From Myxococcus stipitatus (GTDB lineage Bacteria > Myxococcota > Myxococcia > Myxococcales > Myxococcaceae): DNA of 64,000 nucleotides. The notes under the pieces were generated by a model, which saw only the letters and a program-made list of their open reading frames with translations, was not told where the DNA came from and made no database searches. The stretch spans positions 496,001-560,000 of the forward strand of contig NZ_JAKCFI010000005.1 in the NCBI RefSeq assembly GCF_021412625.1. Reading direction: 5' to 3'. Positions 9,403 through 20,115 of this stretch are shown here, in pieces (positions within the stretch are counted from its first letter, which is position 1; each line of letters starts with the position of its first letter). The position numbers were made by a program, and so were the translations under genes.

Positions 9403-10503
9403 TCACGTGTCGACGCGCTCCTTGACGTCGAAGCGCCTGGCCTTCACCTGGTGCTTGTCGACCACGAGCGAGTCCGCCCGAAGCGTGCCGCGCACCTCCA
9501 GGGCGTAGTCGTTGTAGGACGCCTCGACGCGTGTGGCCTGGAGGTCGCCTCCGATGATGACGGGGCCCTGCGTCTGGAACGTCTCGCACGTGAAGTCGCC
9601 GCCAACGAACAGCGGGGTCCCCTGGAAGTTGGTCACGAGGCCCTTCACCGTGAGGTTGCCCGTCACCAACAGGGAACCGACGTTCAGCTTGCCGTCGATC
9701 TCCAGGTTGCCGTGGTGGCACCACATCGGGTCGGAGAGCTTCTTGACCTTCTTGTCCTTGGGCGCGCGCGTGGACACCGCATGGATGAGGCCGATGGCGG
9801 CGAACACGAGGTCCGGGTGGAACGAGGACTGCTCCTGGATGCCCTCGTAGAACTCCTCGATATCGACCGAGTACGCCTCCACGAAGACGCCGTCCATGAG
9901 CAGCCGGAGCGTATCCCAGGCTCCGGCACTCACGCCCGCGGGCGCCTCCGTGGCGAGGTAGCGCATGACCGCCTCCTCCGAGAGGGCCTTCGCCTTCTTG
10001 GGCGGCGGCGGACGTCGCGACTTCGTCGGCTTGAGCAGGTCCACCAGCAGGGCCACCACGCCCCGGCTGTGCTTTGACGCGCGCGCGGCCCCCAGGACGG
10101 TCCGACCACTCGGCGAAGGGGTACGGGGATCCACGCCCTGCTCGATGAGGAAACGCACCACCCGCTCCGCGCCGAACTCCGCCGCCCGGTGTAGCGGCGT
10201 GTCATATCCGACGGGGGCCTGGATGTCCGCGCCGTGCGCCATCAGCAATTGGATCAACTCCACGTTGTCCTGGGTGACGGCGGTGAGCAGCGGCGTATGG
10301 TGATTCTGGTCCTCGAAGTCCACGCCCACGCCCGACTCCAGGAGCTGGCGGATGCTGGCCAGTGTCACCGCGTTCTCCGCCTGTTCCTTCGTCAAGCGCT
10401 CGAGGTACTCCGCCTCGCGCTCCCGCTTGACGAAGGTCTCGATGAAGTGATGGCTCTGGACCTTGCGGATCAGCGTGAGCAGGTCGTACTGATATCGAGT
10501 CAT
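9403..10503 (-). CDS. Ankyrin-repeat protein with C-terminal beta-helix-like domain
   Basis: A 366-residue cytoplasmic protein. Residues about 40-150 contain three to four ankyrin repeats (HTPLLTAVTQDNVELIQLLMAHG; DTPLHRAAEFGAERVVRFLIEQG; then a degenerate SGRTVLGAARAS repeat). A basic linker with PPPPKKAKAL follows. The last about 110 residues alternate short hydrophobic strands with Gly turns (GNLEIDGKLNVGSLLVTGNLTVKG, GGDFTCETFQTQGPVIIGGDL), a pattern of polymer-forming, bactofilin-like beta-helices. The ATG at 10503 has a GGGAG about 12 nt upstream. Divergent from mutA. A scaffolding or protein-binding role is inference; no catalytic residues were seen. Confidence 0.8.
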   Translation of the reverse strand: MTRYQYDLLTLIRKVQSHHFIETFVKREREAEYLERLTKEQAENAVTLASIRQLLESGVGVDFEDQNHHTPLLTAVTQDNVELIQLLMAHGADIQAPVGYDTPLHRAAEFGAERVVRFLIEQGVDPRTPSPSGRTVLGAARASKHSRGVVALLVDLLKPTKSRRPPPPKKAKALSEEAVMRYLATEAPAGVSAGAWDTLRLLMDGVFVEAYSVDIEEFYEGIQEQSSFHPDLVFAAIGLIHAVSTRAPKDKKVKKLSDPMWCHHGNLEIDGKLNVGSLLVTGNLTVKGLVTNFQGTPLFVGGDFTCETFQTQGPVIIGGDLQATRVEASYNDYALEVRGTLRADSLVVDKHQVKARRFDVKERVDT

Positions 10504-10818
10504 GTGTGGCGGCGCTCCCAGTGCGTGGCGAGACATCGCTCCGTCCCACCCTGGATGCAACCTCTTCCCTGCCCGGCACGTGGGGGAGCACGCCAGCCTC
10601 CGTCCCGCCACCCGGGCTTGTTGGCAGGCCGCTCCTCCAGGCCCCGTTCCCGCCCTCACCGCCCTCCGAAAACGGTCCGAGGCTTATTGGCAGGGCTGGG
10701 TAGCGCGCGCACGACCTTTCACGCCATCTCACCATTGCCCCGACGCGTCTTTAAGCCTAAGGGAACGGGAAAACCGCCCGCCCCGTGACGGCGGCGCGCC
10801 TATTCGCGAGGACACAGC
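10504..10818. promoter_or_regulatory. Divergent intergenic region between ankyrin gene and mutA, with a 14-bp imperfect direct repeat
   Basis: 315 bp without a supported gene. Both flanking genes point outward, so it must carry promoters in both directions. It contains GGCTTGTTGGCAGG (10615-10628) and GGCTTATTGGCAGG (10681-10694), identical at 13 of 14 positions and starting 66 bp apart. Both lie upstream of mutA and could be binding sites of a regulator of the mutase operon. No convincing -35/-10 pair was identified. Confidence 0.4.
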
Positions 10819-12687
10819 ATGTCGCAGGTGCCTCTTCACATCGCCCAGGAGTTCAAGGCCCCCTCGGTGGACGAGTGGCGCCGGCTCGTGGACAAGGACC
10901 TGAAGGGCAAGCCCTTCACGGTCCTCCAGTCGTCCCTCGAGGGCGGACTGACGCTCCAGCCGCTCTACACCCAGGCCGACGCCGCCCAGCCGGCGCCGGA
11001 GGCTCCGGGGGTCGCGCCGTACGTGCGAGGCACCCAGCCGCTCGGGCAGAGCGAGGGCGGCTGGCTCGTCTGCCAGGAGTACACCGAGCCCGACGTCGCC
11101 GCCGCCGCCGAGGCGATCCGCGTGGACCTGGACAAGGGCGCCCTCGCCGTCTGGCTGTGCCTGGGTGAGGCCCAGGGCATCCCCGTGCGGAGCCAGGGCG
11201 ACCTGGAGCGGCTGCTCGCCCCCGTCCGCCTCGCGGAGATCCCGGTCCACCTGGAGCCGGAGGCGACGCCGCTCGTGTTCGCGCCGCAGCTGCTGGCGGT
11301 CGCCGAGAAGGTGGGCGTCCCGCGCAAGGCGCTCCAGGGCTCGCTCGGCATCGACCCGCTCGGCATCCTCGCGCGCTCCGGCGCGCCGTCGAGCGGTGTC
11401 GCCGCGACGCTCGCGGAGGCGGTGCCCCTGGTGACGAGCCTGCGGGAGACGGCGCCGAACCTGCGCCCCCTGCTCGTCTCGACGCGGGCCTACGCGGACG
11501 CGGGCGCCACGTCCGTGCACGAGCTGGCCTGGGCCATGGCCACGGGCGTGGAGTACCTGCGCGGCCTGGAGCGCGCGGGCGTGACGCCAGAGGTGGGCGC
11601 TCGCGCCATCCAGTTCGCGCTGTCGGTGGGCGGCCAGTTCTTCCCGGAGATCGCCAAGCTGCGCGCGGCGCGGCTCCTGTGGTCCAAGGTCGTCGCGGCC
11701 TCGGGTGGTTCGCCCGAGGCGCAGGCCATGGTGCTGCACGCGAGGACCGCGAGCGCGACGAAGACGCAGCGCGACCCGTGGGTCAACATCCTGCGCGCCA
11801 CGTCGGAGTCCTTCGCCGCCGTCGTCGCGGGCGCGGACAGCGTGAGCACGTCGCCGTTCGACGCGGCGCTGGGCACGCCGGACGAGATGGGCCGCCGGCT
11901 CGCGCGCAACACGCAGCTCATCCTGCGCGACGAGTCCAGCCTCAACCGCGTGGCGGACCCCGCGGGCGGCAGCTACTACCTGGAGCAGCTCACCTCGGAC
12001 ATCGCCCGCGCGGCCTGGACGGAGCTGCGCCGCATCGAGGCGCTCGGCGGCATGGAGAAGGCGCTGGCCCAGGGTGACGTGGCCCAGGTCCTCGCGCAGA
12101 CGCGCGCCGCGCGAGACAAGGCGGTGCGCTCACGCAAGCAGCCCATCGTCGGCGTCAGCGAATTCCCCCACCTGGGCGAGGCGCCGGTGCAGCGCCCCTC
12201 CCGCCCCGCCCCCACGGGCGCGGGCCTGAAGCCCACCCGCGTGGCCGAGGCGTTCGAGTCCCTGCGTGACGCGAGCGACCGGCACCTGGCCGCGAAGGGG
12301 ACCCGGCCGTTCGCCTTCATGGCGAGCCTGGGCACGGTGGCCGAGCACACCGCGCGCTCCACGTGGGTCGTCAACGCGCTGGCCGCCGGTGGCATCGAGG
12401 CGCGCGAGCAGCATGGCTTCGCGGACGTGGCGGACGCCGCCCAGCGCTTCGCCGAATCCGGCGCGTCGCTGGCGATCATCTCCGGCCCGGACGCGCTCTA
12501 TCCGGAGTGGGTGCCCGCGCTGACGGCGGCGCTCCACGCGAAGGGCGCACGCACCGTCGTGGTGGCCGGTCGTCCCGGCGACCAGGAGGCCGCGTTCCGC
12601 GCGGCCAGAGTGGACCAGTTCATCTTCGCGGGAGCGGACCTGTTCGCGCTCCTGTCCTCGCTGCACGCGCAGCTCGGAGTGGCCTGA
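10819..12687 (+). CDS. mutA: Methylmalonyl-CoA mutase small (non-B12) subunit
   Basis: A 622-residue subunit that pairs with MutB in the heterodimeric mutase converting (R)-methylmalonyl-CoA and succinyl-CoA. It has the mutase TIM-barrel words ([77 protein letters not shown]). The C-terminal about 125 residues keep the fold of a B12 domain but lack the DxHxxG cobalt-ligand motif, as expected for the small subunit. GAGGACACAGC precedes the ATG. The stop overlaps the mutB start (TGATG). First gene of the mutA-mutB-meaB operon. Confidence 0.93.
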   Translation: MSQVPLHIAQEFKAPSVDEWRRLVDKDLKGKPFTVLQSSLEGGLTLQPLYTQADAAQPAPEAPGVAPYVRGTQPLGQSEGGWLVCQEYTEPDVAAAAEAIRVDLDKGALAVWLCLGEAQGIPVRSQGDLERLLAPVRLAEIPVHLEPEATPLVFAPQLLAVAEKVGVPRKALQGSLGIDPLGILARSGAPSSGVAATLAEAVPLVTSLRETAPNLRPLLVSTRAYADAGATSVHELAWAMATGVEYLRGLERAGVTPEVGARAIQFALSVGGQFFPEIAKLRAARLLWSKVVAASGGSPEAQAMVLHARTASATKTQRDPWVNILRATSESFAAVVAGADSVSTSPFDAALGTPDEMGRRLARNTQLILRDESSLNRVADPAGGSYYLEQLTSDIARAAWTELRRIEALGGMEKALAQGDVAQVLAQTRAARDKAVRSRKQPIVGVSEFPHLGEAPVQRPSRPAPTGAGLKPTRVAEAFESLRDASDRHLAAKGTRPFAFMASLGTVAEHTARSTWVVNALAAGGIEAREQHGFADVADAAQRFAESGASLAIISGPDALYPEWVPALTAALHAKGARTVVVAGRPGDQEAAFRAARVDQFIFAGADLFALLSSLHAQLGVA

Positions 12688-14876
12688 TGCGCACGCACGT
12701 TCCCGACTTCTCCGGCCTCGATTTCGACGCCCCCCAGACGCAGCCGTCCGCCGCGACGCGCGACGCCCAGCGCGCGAGCGCCGCCGCCAGCACGCGGCAG
12801 GCCGAGCGCTGGGACACGCCCGAGGGCATCCCCGTCAAGCCGGTGTACACGGCCGAGGACCTGGCGGACGTGGAGCACCTGGGTTCGCTCCCGGGCCTGC
12901 CGCCCTTCGTGCGCGGCCCCTACTCCACCATGTACGTGCAGCAGCCGTGGACGGTGCGCCAGTACGCGGGCTTCTCCACGGCCGAGGCCTCCAACGCCTT
13001 CTACCGCCGCAACCTCGCGGCCGGACAGAAGGGCCTGTCCATCGCGTTCGACCTGGCCACGCACCGGGGTTACGACAGCGACCATCCGCGCGTCGCGGGC
13101 GACGTGGGGATGGCGGGCGTGGCCATCGACTCCATCAAGGACATGCGCATCCTGTTCGACCGCATCCCGCTCGACCAGATGAGCGTGTCGATGACGATGA
13201 ACGGCGCGGTGCTCCCCGTGCTCGCGCTCTACGTGGTCGCGGCCGAGGAGCAGGGCGTGCGCCCCGAACAGCTCAGCGGGACCATCCAGAACGACATCCT
13301 CAAGGAGTTCATGGTCCGCAACACGTACATCTACCCGCCGGGCCCGTCGATGCGCATCATCGGCGACATCTTCCGCTTCACCGCGGAGAAGATGCCGCGC
13401 TTCAACAGCATCAGCATCAGCGGCTACCACATGCAGGAGGCGGGAGCGACGCAGGACCTGGAGCTGGGCTACACGCTCGCGGACGGCGTGGAGTACGTGC
13501 GCGCAGGCCTGGCGGCGGGGCTGGGCGTGGACGCGTTCGCGCCCCGGCTGTCGTTCTTCTGGGCCATCGGCATGAACTTCTTCATGGAGGTGGCGAAGAT
13601 GCGCGCGGCCCGGATGATCTGGGCCCGGCTCATCAAGGGCTTCAACCCCAGGAGCGACAAGAGCCTGGCGCTGCGCACCCACTCGCAGACGTCCGGCTGG
13701 AGCCTCACCGCGCAGGACGTGTTCAACAACGTGGTGCGCACCTGCGTGGAGGCCATGGCCGCCACCCAGGGCCACACGCAGAGCCTGCACACCAACTCGC
13801 TGGACGAGGCCATCGCCCTGCCCACGGACTTCAGCGCGCGCATCGCCCGCAACACCCAGCTCTACCTCCAGTTGGAGAGCGGCACCACGCGCGTCATCGA
13901 CCCGTGGGGCGGCAGCTACTACGTGGAGCGCCTCACGCACGAGCTGGCCCAGAAGGCGTGGGGCCACATCCAGGAGGTCGAGGCGCTGGGCGGCATGACC
14001 AAGGCCATCGAGGCGGGGCTGCCCAAGCTGCGCATCGAGGAGGCCTCGGCGCGCACCCAGGCGCGCATCGACTCCGGGCGGCAGGCCATCATCGGCGTGA
14101 ACAAGTACCCGCCCGAGCGCGAGGACCGCATCGAGATCCTCAAGGTGGACAACACCGCCGTGCGCGAGGCGCAGATCGCCCGGCTCAAGCAGCTGCGCGC
14201 CGAGCGCGACGCGAACGAGGTGCGCCGCCGCCTGGACGCGCTGACGGAGGCGGGCCGCCGCAACGAGGGCAACCTCCTGGCGCTGGCCATCGACGCGGCG
14301 CGGGCCAAGGCGACGGTGGGGGAGATCAGCGACGCGCTCGAGAAGGTGTTCGGGCGCTACGAGGCCACGGTGCGAAGCGTGTCCGGTGTGTATTCGAGCG
14401 AGGCGGGCAAGGACGCCCAGGGCATCGGCGAGGCGCGCGCGGCGGCGGACGACTTCCTCGCCCGCTTCGGCCGCCGTCCCCGCATCCTCATCGCGAAGAT
14501 GGGCCAGGACGGCCATGACCGCGGGCAGAAGGTCATCGCCACGGCCTTCGCGGACCTGGGCTTCGACGTGGACATCGGCCCGCTGTTCCAGACGCCCGAG
14601 GAGTCCGCGCGGCAGGCGGTGGAGAACGACGTGCACGTGGTGGGCGCCAGCTCGCTCGCGGCCGGCCACCTCACGCTGGTGCCCCAGCTCAAGCAGGCGC
14701 TGCGCGAGCTGGGCCGCGAGGACATCATGGTCGTCGTGGGCGGCGTCATCCCCCCGCAGGACTACGATGCCCTGCGCGCCGCCGGGGCCGCCGCCATCTT
14801 CGGCCCGGGCACGGTCATCTCCAAGGCCGCCATCGAGCTGCTCGGCAAGCTGGCCGCCGCGCAGGAGGAGGCATGA
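12687..14876 (+). CDS. mutB: Methylmalonyl-CoA mutase large, B12-binding subunit
   Basis: A 729-residue catalytic subunit. The substrate-binding part is highly canonical ([74 protein letters not shown]). The C-terminal cobalamin domain has [17 protein letters not shown], with the cobalt-coordinating His near residue 610, then the SLAAGH and VVVGGVIP words. It catalyses the adenosylcobalamin-dependent carbon-skeleton rearrangement linking propionate and branched-chain catabolism to the TCA cycle. It overlaps mutA by one base and meaB by four (ATGA), so all three are translationally coupled. Confidence 0.96.
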   Translation: MRTHVPDFSGLDFDAPQTQPSAATRDAQRASAAASTRQAERWDTPEGIPVKPVYTAEDLADVEHLGSLPGLPPFVRGPYSTMYVQQPWTVRQYAGFSTAEASNAFYRRNLAAGQKGLSIAFDLATHRGYDSDHPRVAGDVGMAGVAIDSIKDMRILFDRIPLDQMSVSMTMNGAVLPVLALYVVAAEEQGVRPEQLSGTIQNDILKEFMVRNTYIYPPGPSMRIIGDIFRFTAEKMPRFNSISISGYHMQEAGATQDLELGYTLADGVEYVRAGLAAGLGVDAFAPRLSFFWAIGMNFFMEVAKMRAARMIWARLIKGFNPRSDKSLALRTHSQTSGWSLTAQDVFNNVVRTCVEAMAATQGHTQSLHTNSLDEAIALPTDFSARIARNTQLYLQLESGTTRVIDPWGGSYYVERLTHELAQKAWGHIQEVEALGGMTKAIEAGLPKLRIEEASARTQARIDSGRQAIIGVNKYPPEREDRIEILKVDNTAVREAQIARLKQLRAERDANEVRRRLDALTEAGRRNEGNLLALAIDAARAKATVGEISDALEKVFGRYEATVRSVSGVYSSEAGKDAQGIGEARAAADDFLARFGRRPRILIAKMGQDGHDRGQKVIATAFADLGFDVDIGPLFQTPEESARQAVENDVHVVGASSLAAGHLTLVPQLKQALRELGREDIMVVVGGVIPPQDYDALRAAGAAAIFGPGTVISKAAIELLGKLAAAQEEA

Positions 14877-15856
14877 AGCTGCTGACGGCGGACGCCTACG
14901 TGGACGGCGTCCGCGCGGGCGACCGCGCCGTGCTCGCCCGGGCCATCACCCTGGTGGAGAGCGGCCACCCGCGCCACCAGGTGCTGGCGCAGGAGGTGCT
15001 CACGCGCCTGCTCCCCCATACGGGTGGCGCCCGGCGCGTGGGCATCAGCGGCGTGCCGGGCGTGGGCAAGAGCACGTTCATCGACGCGCTGGGCATGCAC
15101 CTGGTGGGCGCGGGGCACCGCGTGGCGGTGCTCGCCATCGACCCGTCGAGCACGGTCTCCGGGGGCAGCATCCTGGGCGACAAGACGCGCATGGCCAGGC
15201 TGTCGCGCGAAGCGACCGCGTACATCCGCCCCAGCCCCTCCAGCGGCACGCTGGGCGGTGTCGCGCGCAAGACACGCGAGACGCTGCTCTTGTGCGAGGC
15301 CGCTGGCTTCGACGTGGTGCTGGTGGAGACGGTGGGTGTCGGACAGTCGGAGACGGTGGTCGCCGACATGGTGGACTTCTACCTGGTGCTGATGCTCGCC
15401 GGTGCGGGCGACGAGCTGCAGGGCATCAAGCGCGGCATCCTCGAGGTGGCGGACATGCTCGCCATCAACAAGGCGGATGGCGACAACCAGACCCGGGCGG
15501 AGCGGGCGCGAGCGGAGCTGCGCGCGGCGCTGCACCTGATGCGGCCGGGCGCCGAGCCCGAGGTGACGACCTGCAGCGCGCTCCAGGGCCTGGGCATCGA
15601 CCGGCTGTGGGCCTCCATCGAGGCGCAGCTGGGCAAGCGCGAGGCGGCCGGGGTGTTGGCGCGCCGACGCAAGGAGCAGCAGATCGGCTGGATGTGGGCC
15701 ATGGTGCAGGACGGCCTGCGAGCGGCCCTGCATGCGAACCCCACGGTGGCCGCCCTCGTCCCGGCGTTGGAGTCCGAGGTCCGCGAGGGACGCGCCACGC
15801 CCACGTCCGCCGCACTGCGCGTGCTGGGCGCGTTCCTCCCGGAATCGACGGCTTGA
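14873..15856 (+). CDS. meaB: MeaB-type G-protein chaperone of methylmalonyl-CoA mutase
   Basis: A 327-residue P-loop GTPase of the MeaB/ArgK/MMAA family that loads and protects adenosylcobalamin in the mutase. Visible motifs: Walker [10 protein letters not shown] (about residues 59-67), the switch region [35 protein letters not shown], the switch [14 protein letters not shown], and base recognition INKADGDN (NKxD). The C-terminal dimerisation arm is normal length. The start overlaps the mutB stop (ATGA). Function is assigned by family and by its position behind its client enzyme. Confidence 0.95.
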   Translation: MKLLTADAYVDGVRAGDRAVLARAITLVESGHPRHQVLAQEVLTRLLPHTGGARRVGISGVPGVGKSTFIDALGMHLVGAGHRVAVLAIDPSSTVSGGSILGDKTRMARLSREATAYIRPSPSSGTLGGVARKTRETLLLCEAAGFDVVLVETVGVGQSETVVADMVDFYLVLMLAGAGDELQGIKRGILEVADMLAINKADGDNQTRAERARAELRAALHLMRPGAEPEVTTCSALQGLGIDRLWASIEAQLGKREAAGVLARRRKEQQIGWMWAMVQDGLRAALHANPTVAALVPALESEVREGRATPTSAALRVLGAFLPESTA

Positions 15857-15961
15857 CAGGCCGCGTCGACTGAAGGGGCGGCCCGCTTCAATCGCTTGCC
15901 CCTCCCCCACCGCGCTCCTACTGTACGCGGCGTGCGAAACGTCCAGTTGACCTCCGTTCCC

Positions 15962-18900
15962 ATGCCCTACAAGCCGCGATTCCACGTGCGAATCGTGACG
16001 GCCGCCTCCCTGTTCGACGGGCACGACGCGGCCATCAACGTCATGCGCCGCCTGATGCAGGCCTCCGGCGCGGAGATCATCCACCTGGGGCACAACCGCT
16101 CCGTGGCGGAGATCGTCGACTGCGCCATCCAGGAGGATGCCCAGGGCATCGCCATCACCTCCTACCAGGGCGGCCACGTCGAGTTCTTCAAGTACATGAT
16201 CGACCTGCTGAAGCAGCGCGGGGCGAACATCAAGGTGTTCGGCGGCGGCGGTGGCACCATCCTCCCCAGCGAGATCGAGGAGCTGCACGCGTACGGCGTC
16301 ACGCGCATCTATTCCCCGGACGACGGGCGGGCCATGGGCCTGCAGGGGATGATCGACCACCTGATCTCCGAGTGCGACTTCGAGAAGCGCCCGGCGGACT
16401 TCGCCCAGGCGCTCGCGACGCGGCCCCTGCGCGAGCCGTCGCGCATCGCGTCGCTCATCACCGTCGCGGAGAACTTCTCCGCGGTGGGCGACGCCCTGCG
16501 TGACGCGCTCCAGAAGGCCCGCGCCCAGGGGCCGCGCGTCCCCGTGCTCGGCATCACCGGCACCGGCGGGGCGGGCAAGTCCAGCCTCGTCGACGAGCTG
16601 GTGCGCCGCTTCCTCGCGGACTTCCCGGACAAGACGCTCGCGGTGCTCTCCGTGGACCCGTCCAAGCGCAAGTCCGGCGGCGCGCTCCTGGGCGACCGCA
16701 TCCGCATGAACGCCATCGACAACGCGCGCGTCTACATGCGCTCGATGGCGACGCGGCAGAGCAACCTCGCCCTGTCCAAGCACGTGGGTGAGTCCATCGA
16801 GGTCTGCAAGGCCGCGGGCTTCGACCTCATCATCGTGGAGACCTCCGGCATCGGTCAGTCCGACACCGAAATCACCGAGCACTCGGACGTCTCGCTGTAC
16901 GTGATGACGGCGGAGTACGGCGCCGCCACGCAGCTCGAGAAGATCGACATGCTCGACTTCGCGGACGTCATCGCCATCAACAAGTTCGACAAGCGCGGCT
17001 CGCTGGACGCGCTGCGCGACGTGCGCAAGCAGTGGAAGCGCAACCACAACGCCTTCACCACCGCGGACGACGCGGTGCCTGTCTTCGGGACCATCGCGTC
17101 GCAGTTCAACGACCCGGGGATGAACCAGCTCTACCGGTCCATCATGGACACCGTGGTGCGCAAGACGGGCGCCGCGCTCCAGTCGCAGCTGACCGTCACG
17201 CCGGGCATGAGCGAGAAGAAGTGGATCATCCCGCCCGAGCGCACCCGCTACCTGGCGGAGATCGTCGAGACCTGCGAGGCGTACGACAAGTTCGCCCGGG
17301 CCCAGGCGGCCATCGCCCGGCGGATGTACCAGCTGCACGGCACCATCGAGGCGCTGCGCGCCAACGTGGGCAGGAAGAAGCTGGAGATCGTCGAGCCGAA
17401 GGACACCTCGGACGTGGTGCAGGTCACCGAGCGCGTCGAGGGCGAGCCGGCGTACCTGACCGAGCTGGTGGAGCTGTACAAGGACCTGGAGTCGCGGCTC
17501 GACCCGGAGTGCCGGCGCCTGCTCACCGAGTGGCCGGCGACGAAGCGGCGCTACGCCGCGGCGAAGTACCAGTACCAGGTGCGCGAGAAGGTCATCGAGC
17601 TGGACCTGTTCACCGAGTCGCTGTCGCACCTGCGCATCCCGAAGATCGCCCTGCCCCGCTACGAGGACTGGGGTGACATCCTCTTGTGGCTGCTGCGGGA
17701 GAACGCGCCGGGCGCCTTCCCGTTCACCGCGGGCGTCTTCCCGCTCAAGCGCGAGGGCGAGGACCCGGCGCGCATGTTCGCGGGCGAGGGTGGCCCGGAG
17801 CGCACCAACAAGCGCTTCCACTACGTCTCGCGCGGCCTGCCCGCCAAGCGCCTGTCCACGGCGTTCGACTCCGTGACGCTGTACGGCGAGGACCCGGACC
17901 ACCGGCCGGACATCTACGGCAAGGTGGGCAACTCCGGCGTGTCCATCGCCAACGTGGATGACGCGAAGAAGCTCTATTCGGGCTTCGACCTGGCGGACCC
18001 GTCCACGTCGGTGTCGATGACCATCAATGGCCCGGCGCCCATGCTGCTGGGCTTCTTCCTCAACGCCGCCGTGGACCAGCAGTGCGAGAAGTGGATCCGC
18101 GCCAACGGCAAGGTGGAGGAGGTCGAGAAGAAGATCGACGCGCTCTACCAGGAGCGGGGGCTGCCGCGTCCGCGCTACCAGGGCGAGCTGCCCCAGGGCA
18201 ACGACGGGCTGGGGCTCCTGCTGCTCGGCGTGTCGGGCGACGAGGTGCTGCCCAAGGACGTGTACGAGAAGCTCCGCGCCTCGACGCTCCAGCAGGTGCG
18301 CGGCACGGTGCAGGCGGACATCCTCAAGGAGGACCAGGCGCAGAACACCTGCATCTTCTCCACCGAGTTCGCCCTGCGGTTGATGGGCGACATCCAGCAG
18401 TACTTCACCGACAAGAAGGTGCGGAACTTCTACTCGGTGTCCATCTCCGGCTACCACATCGCGGAGGCCGGGGCGAACCCCATCTCCCAGCTGGCCTTCA
18501 CGCTGGCCAACGGCTTCACCTTCGTCGAGTACTACCTGTCGCGCGGGATGCACATCGACGACTTCGCGCCCAACCTCTCGTTCTTCTTCTCGAACGGGAT
18601 GGACCCCGAGTACACGGTGCTGGGCCGCGTGGCGCGCCGCATCTGGGCGAAGACGCTCCGCGACAAGTACGGCGCGAATGATCGCTCGCAGAAGCTGAAG
18701 TACCACATCCAGACGTCGGGCCGGTCCCTGCACGCGCAGGAGATCGCCTTCAACGACATCCGGACCACGCTCCAGGCGCTGCTGGCCCTCAACGACAACT
18801 GCAACTCGCTGCACACCAACGCGTACGACGAGGCCATCACCACGCCGACGGAGGAGAGCGTGCGTCGCGCGCTCGCCATCCAGCTCATCATCAACAAGGA

Positions 18901-19399
18901 GTTCGGCCTCTCCAAGAACGAGAACCCCAACCAGGGCTCGTTCATCGTCGAGGAGCTGACGGACCTGGTGGAGGCGGCGGTGCTCGCGGAGTTCCGCGCC
19001 ATCTCCGAGCGCGGTGGCGTGCTCGGCGCCATGGAGCGCATGTACCAGCGTTCGAAGATCCAGGAGGAGTCGCTGTACTACGAGACGCTCAAGCACGACG
19101 GCTCGCTGCCCATCATCGGCGTGAACACATTCCTGGACCCGAAGGGCTCTCCCACCGTGCAGCCGCCCGAGGTGATTCGAGCGACGCAGGAGGAGAAGGA
19201 CTACGCCATCGCCTCGCGCGACGCCTTCTGGAAGCGCAACGCCCAGACGGCGCCGGTGGCGCTGGAGGCCGTCAAGCGCGCGGCGCTCGACAACGGCAAC
19301 GTCTTCGCCGCGCTGATGGACGCCTGCAAGGTCTGCACGCTGGGACAGATCTCCCGCGCGCTGTACGAGGTGGGTGGGCAGTACCGCCGGAACATGTAG
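15962..19399 (+). CDS. icmF: Fused isobutyryl-CoA mutase (IcmF) with internal G-protein chaperone
   Basis: A 1145-residue single-chain mutase. The N-terminal cobalamin domain (about residues 1-135) has [13 protein letters not shown] with the likely cobalt-ligand His near residue 21, then GGHVEFFK and FGGGGGTI. A MeaB-like GTPase follows ([12 protein letters not shown] at about 197-208, [39 protein letters not shown]). The C-terminal about 560 residues are the substrate barrel ([55 protein letters not shown]). IcmF interconverts isobutyryl- and n-butyryl-CoA, and some members act on isovaleryl/pivalyl-CoA. The ATG at 15962 starts the conserved [20 protein letters not shown]; an in-frame GTG at 15932 is possible. 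It lies 105 bp behind meaB. Confidence 0.95.
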   Translation: MPYKPRFHVRIVTAASLFDGHDAAINVMRRLMQASGAEIIHLGHNRSVAEIVDCAIQEDAQGIAITSYQGGHVEFFKYMIDLLKQRGANIKVFGGGGGTILPSEIEELHAYGVTRIYSPDDGRAMGLQGMIDHLISECDFEKRPADFAQALATRPLREPSRIASLITVAENFSAVGDALRDALQKARAQGPRVPVLGITGTGGAGKSSLVDELVRRFLADFPDKTLAVLSVDPSKRKSGGALLGDRIRMNAIDNARVYMRSMATRQSNLALSKHVGESIEVCKAAGFDLIIVETSGIGQSDTEITEHSDVSLYVMTAEYGAATQLEKIDMLDFADVIAINKFDKRGSLDALRDVRKQWKRNHNAFTTADDAVPVFGTIASQFNDPGMNQLYRSIMDTVVRKTGAALQSQLTVTPGMSEKKWIIPPERTRYLAEIVETCEAYDKFARAQAAIARRMYQLHGTIEALRANVGRKKLEIVEPKDTSDVVQVTERVEGEPAYLTELVELYKDLESRLDPECRRLLTEWPATKRRYAAAKYQYQVREKVIELDLFTESLSHLRIPKIALPRYEDWGDILLWLLRENAPGAFPFTAGVFPLKREGEDPARMFAGEGGPERTNKRFHYVSRGLPAKRLSTAFDSVTLYGEDPDHRPDIYGKVGNSGVSIANVDDAKKLYSGFDLADPSTSVSMTINGPAPMLLGFFLNAAVDQQCEKWIRANGKVEEVEKKIDALYQERGLPRPRYQGELPQGNDGLGLLLLGVSGDEVLPKDVYEKLRASTLQQVRGTVQADILKEDQAQNTCIFSTEFALRLMGDIQQYFTDKKVRNFYSVSISGYHIAEAGANPISQLAFTLANGFTFVEYYLSRGMHIDDFAPNLSFFFSNGMDPEYTVLGRVARRIWAKTLRDKYGANDRSQKLKYHIQTSGRSLHAQEIAFNDIRTTLQALLALNDNCNSLHTNAYDEAITTPTEESVRRALAIQLIINKEFGLSKNENPNQGSFIVEELTDLVEAAVLAEFRAISERGGVLGAMERMYQRSKIQEESLYYETLKHDGSLPIIGVNTFLDPKGSPTVQPPEVIRATQEEKDYAIASRDAFWKRNAQTAPVALEAVKRAALDNGNVFAALMDACKVCTLGQISRALYEVGGQYRRNM

Positions 19400-19405
19400 T
19401 CCCCC

Positions 19406-19437
19406 GGGCCCCTCGCGCGACCTCGCGCGAGGGGCCC
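19406..19437. terminator. Strong hairpin terminator between converging icmF and tetR
   Basis: A perfect 15-bp inverted repeat: GGGCCCCTCGCGCGA (19406-19420), two bases, then TCGCGCGAGGGGCCC (19423-19437). The loop closes with four to eight bases in practice. It sits 6 bp after the icmF stop and 14 bp before the tetR stop, so it can end transcripts from both sides. No long T-run follows on either strand. Confidence 0.75.
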
Positions 19438-19451
19438 TTGCCCGCGGACGC

Positions 19452-20054
19452 TCACTTGCGAGAACGCGGGGCGCGCCGCTCCACGCCGTGCCACGCGGCG
19501 CGCGTCAGCACGGGGACAGCCGCCTTCGGATCCGTCTTCGCCCGTCCGGTGAGCCACTCACGCAGCAGCTCCTGCGCGGGCGCGTAGACGATGGCCAGGA
19601 AGAGGTCGAGCGACATGGGCTCGATGGCCCCGGCCTGGACGTGCCCCTGCAGCCAGTCGCGCAGGCGCCCGAAGGTGCCGCGGTTCTGGTCGCGGATGCC
19701 GGGCTCCGAACCGGAGATGGCGGAGATGCGCCGCGCGACCAGCAGGAAGCGGGCCTCCTTCGGATGCGCGAGCGACCACTCGAGGTGGAAGCGCACGAGC
19801 GCCTCGACGCCCTCCTTCGCGCCGGCGAGCCGCTGGAGCTCCCTCAGCGCCCCCTCCTGGTACTGCTCCAGCACGTCCAGGTAGAGCGCCGTGGCGATGG
19901 CGTTCTTGCTGTCGAACAGGTGGTAGATGCTCCCCGTGCTGGCCCCCGAGCGGGCGCGGATGGCCGCCATCGTCGTGCCCTCGAAGCCCTGCTCCAGGAA
20001 GCACTCGAGCGCCGCCTTCAGGATTTCCTCTCTCCGGCTCCCCGGGTTGCGCAT
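19452..20054 (-). CDS. TetR-family transcriptional regulator
   Basis: A 200-residue regulator. The N-terminal helix-turn-helix (about residues 8-55) is typical: RREEILKAALECFLEQGFEGTTM, then AIRARSGASTGSIYHLFDSKNAIATALY. The C-terminal ligand domain resembles TetR_C regulators of lipid or CoA metabolism by its helical pattern, but the ligand cannot be read. It is transcribed divergently from a thioesterase gene. Two tandem palindromes lie in the 61-bp gap (20071-20096), so it probably represses both itself and the thioesterase. Confidence 0.9.
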   Translation of the reverse strand: MRNPGSRREEILKAALECFLEQGFEGTTMAAIRARSGASTGSIYHLFDSKNAIATALYLDVLEQYQEGALRELQRLAGAKEGVEALVRFHLEWSLAHPKEARFLLVARRISAISGSEPGIRDQNRGTFGRLRDWLQGHVQAGAIEPMSLDLFLAIVYAPAQELLREWLTGRAKTDPKAAVPVLTRAAWHGVERRAPRSRK

Positions 20055-20070
20055 TCCGGCACCCTACTAT

Positions 20071-20096
20071 AGAACGCCATTCTAGAACGATATTCT
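20071..20096. promoter_or_regulatory. Two tandem operator-like palindromes between tetR and thioesterase
   Basis: AGAACGCCATTCT (20071-20083) is followed immediately by AGAACGATATTCT (20084-20096). Each is an inverted repeat AGAA-N5-TTCT, and the junction forms a third palindrome, TTCTAGAA. The site starts 17 bp upstream of the tetR start and ends 19 bp upstream of the preferred thioesterase start, which is where a TetR operator is expected in a divergent pair. It stands out as AT-rich in its surroundings. Confidence 0.7.
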
Positions 20097-20115
20097 AATG
20101 CGATTCGGAGGCGTC

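Noticed and set aside
10675..10700. Sigma-54 promoter at TTGGCAGGGCTGGG
   Set aside because: TGGCA is present but the required TTGC at -12 is not.
14762..19096. A long open frame of more than 1400 codons on the minus strand across the mutase genes
   Set aside because: It is a shadow of third-position GC: the plus-strand frame has mutB, meaB and icmF with full catalytic motifs, and the minus frame is Arg/Leu/Val/His-rich with no domains.
20098..20115. Start of the thioesterase at 20098
   Set aside because: It lies within two bases of the operator and has no ribosome-binding site, unlike 20116.
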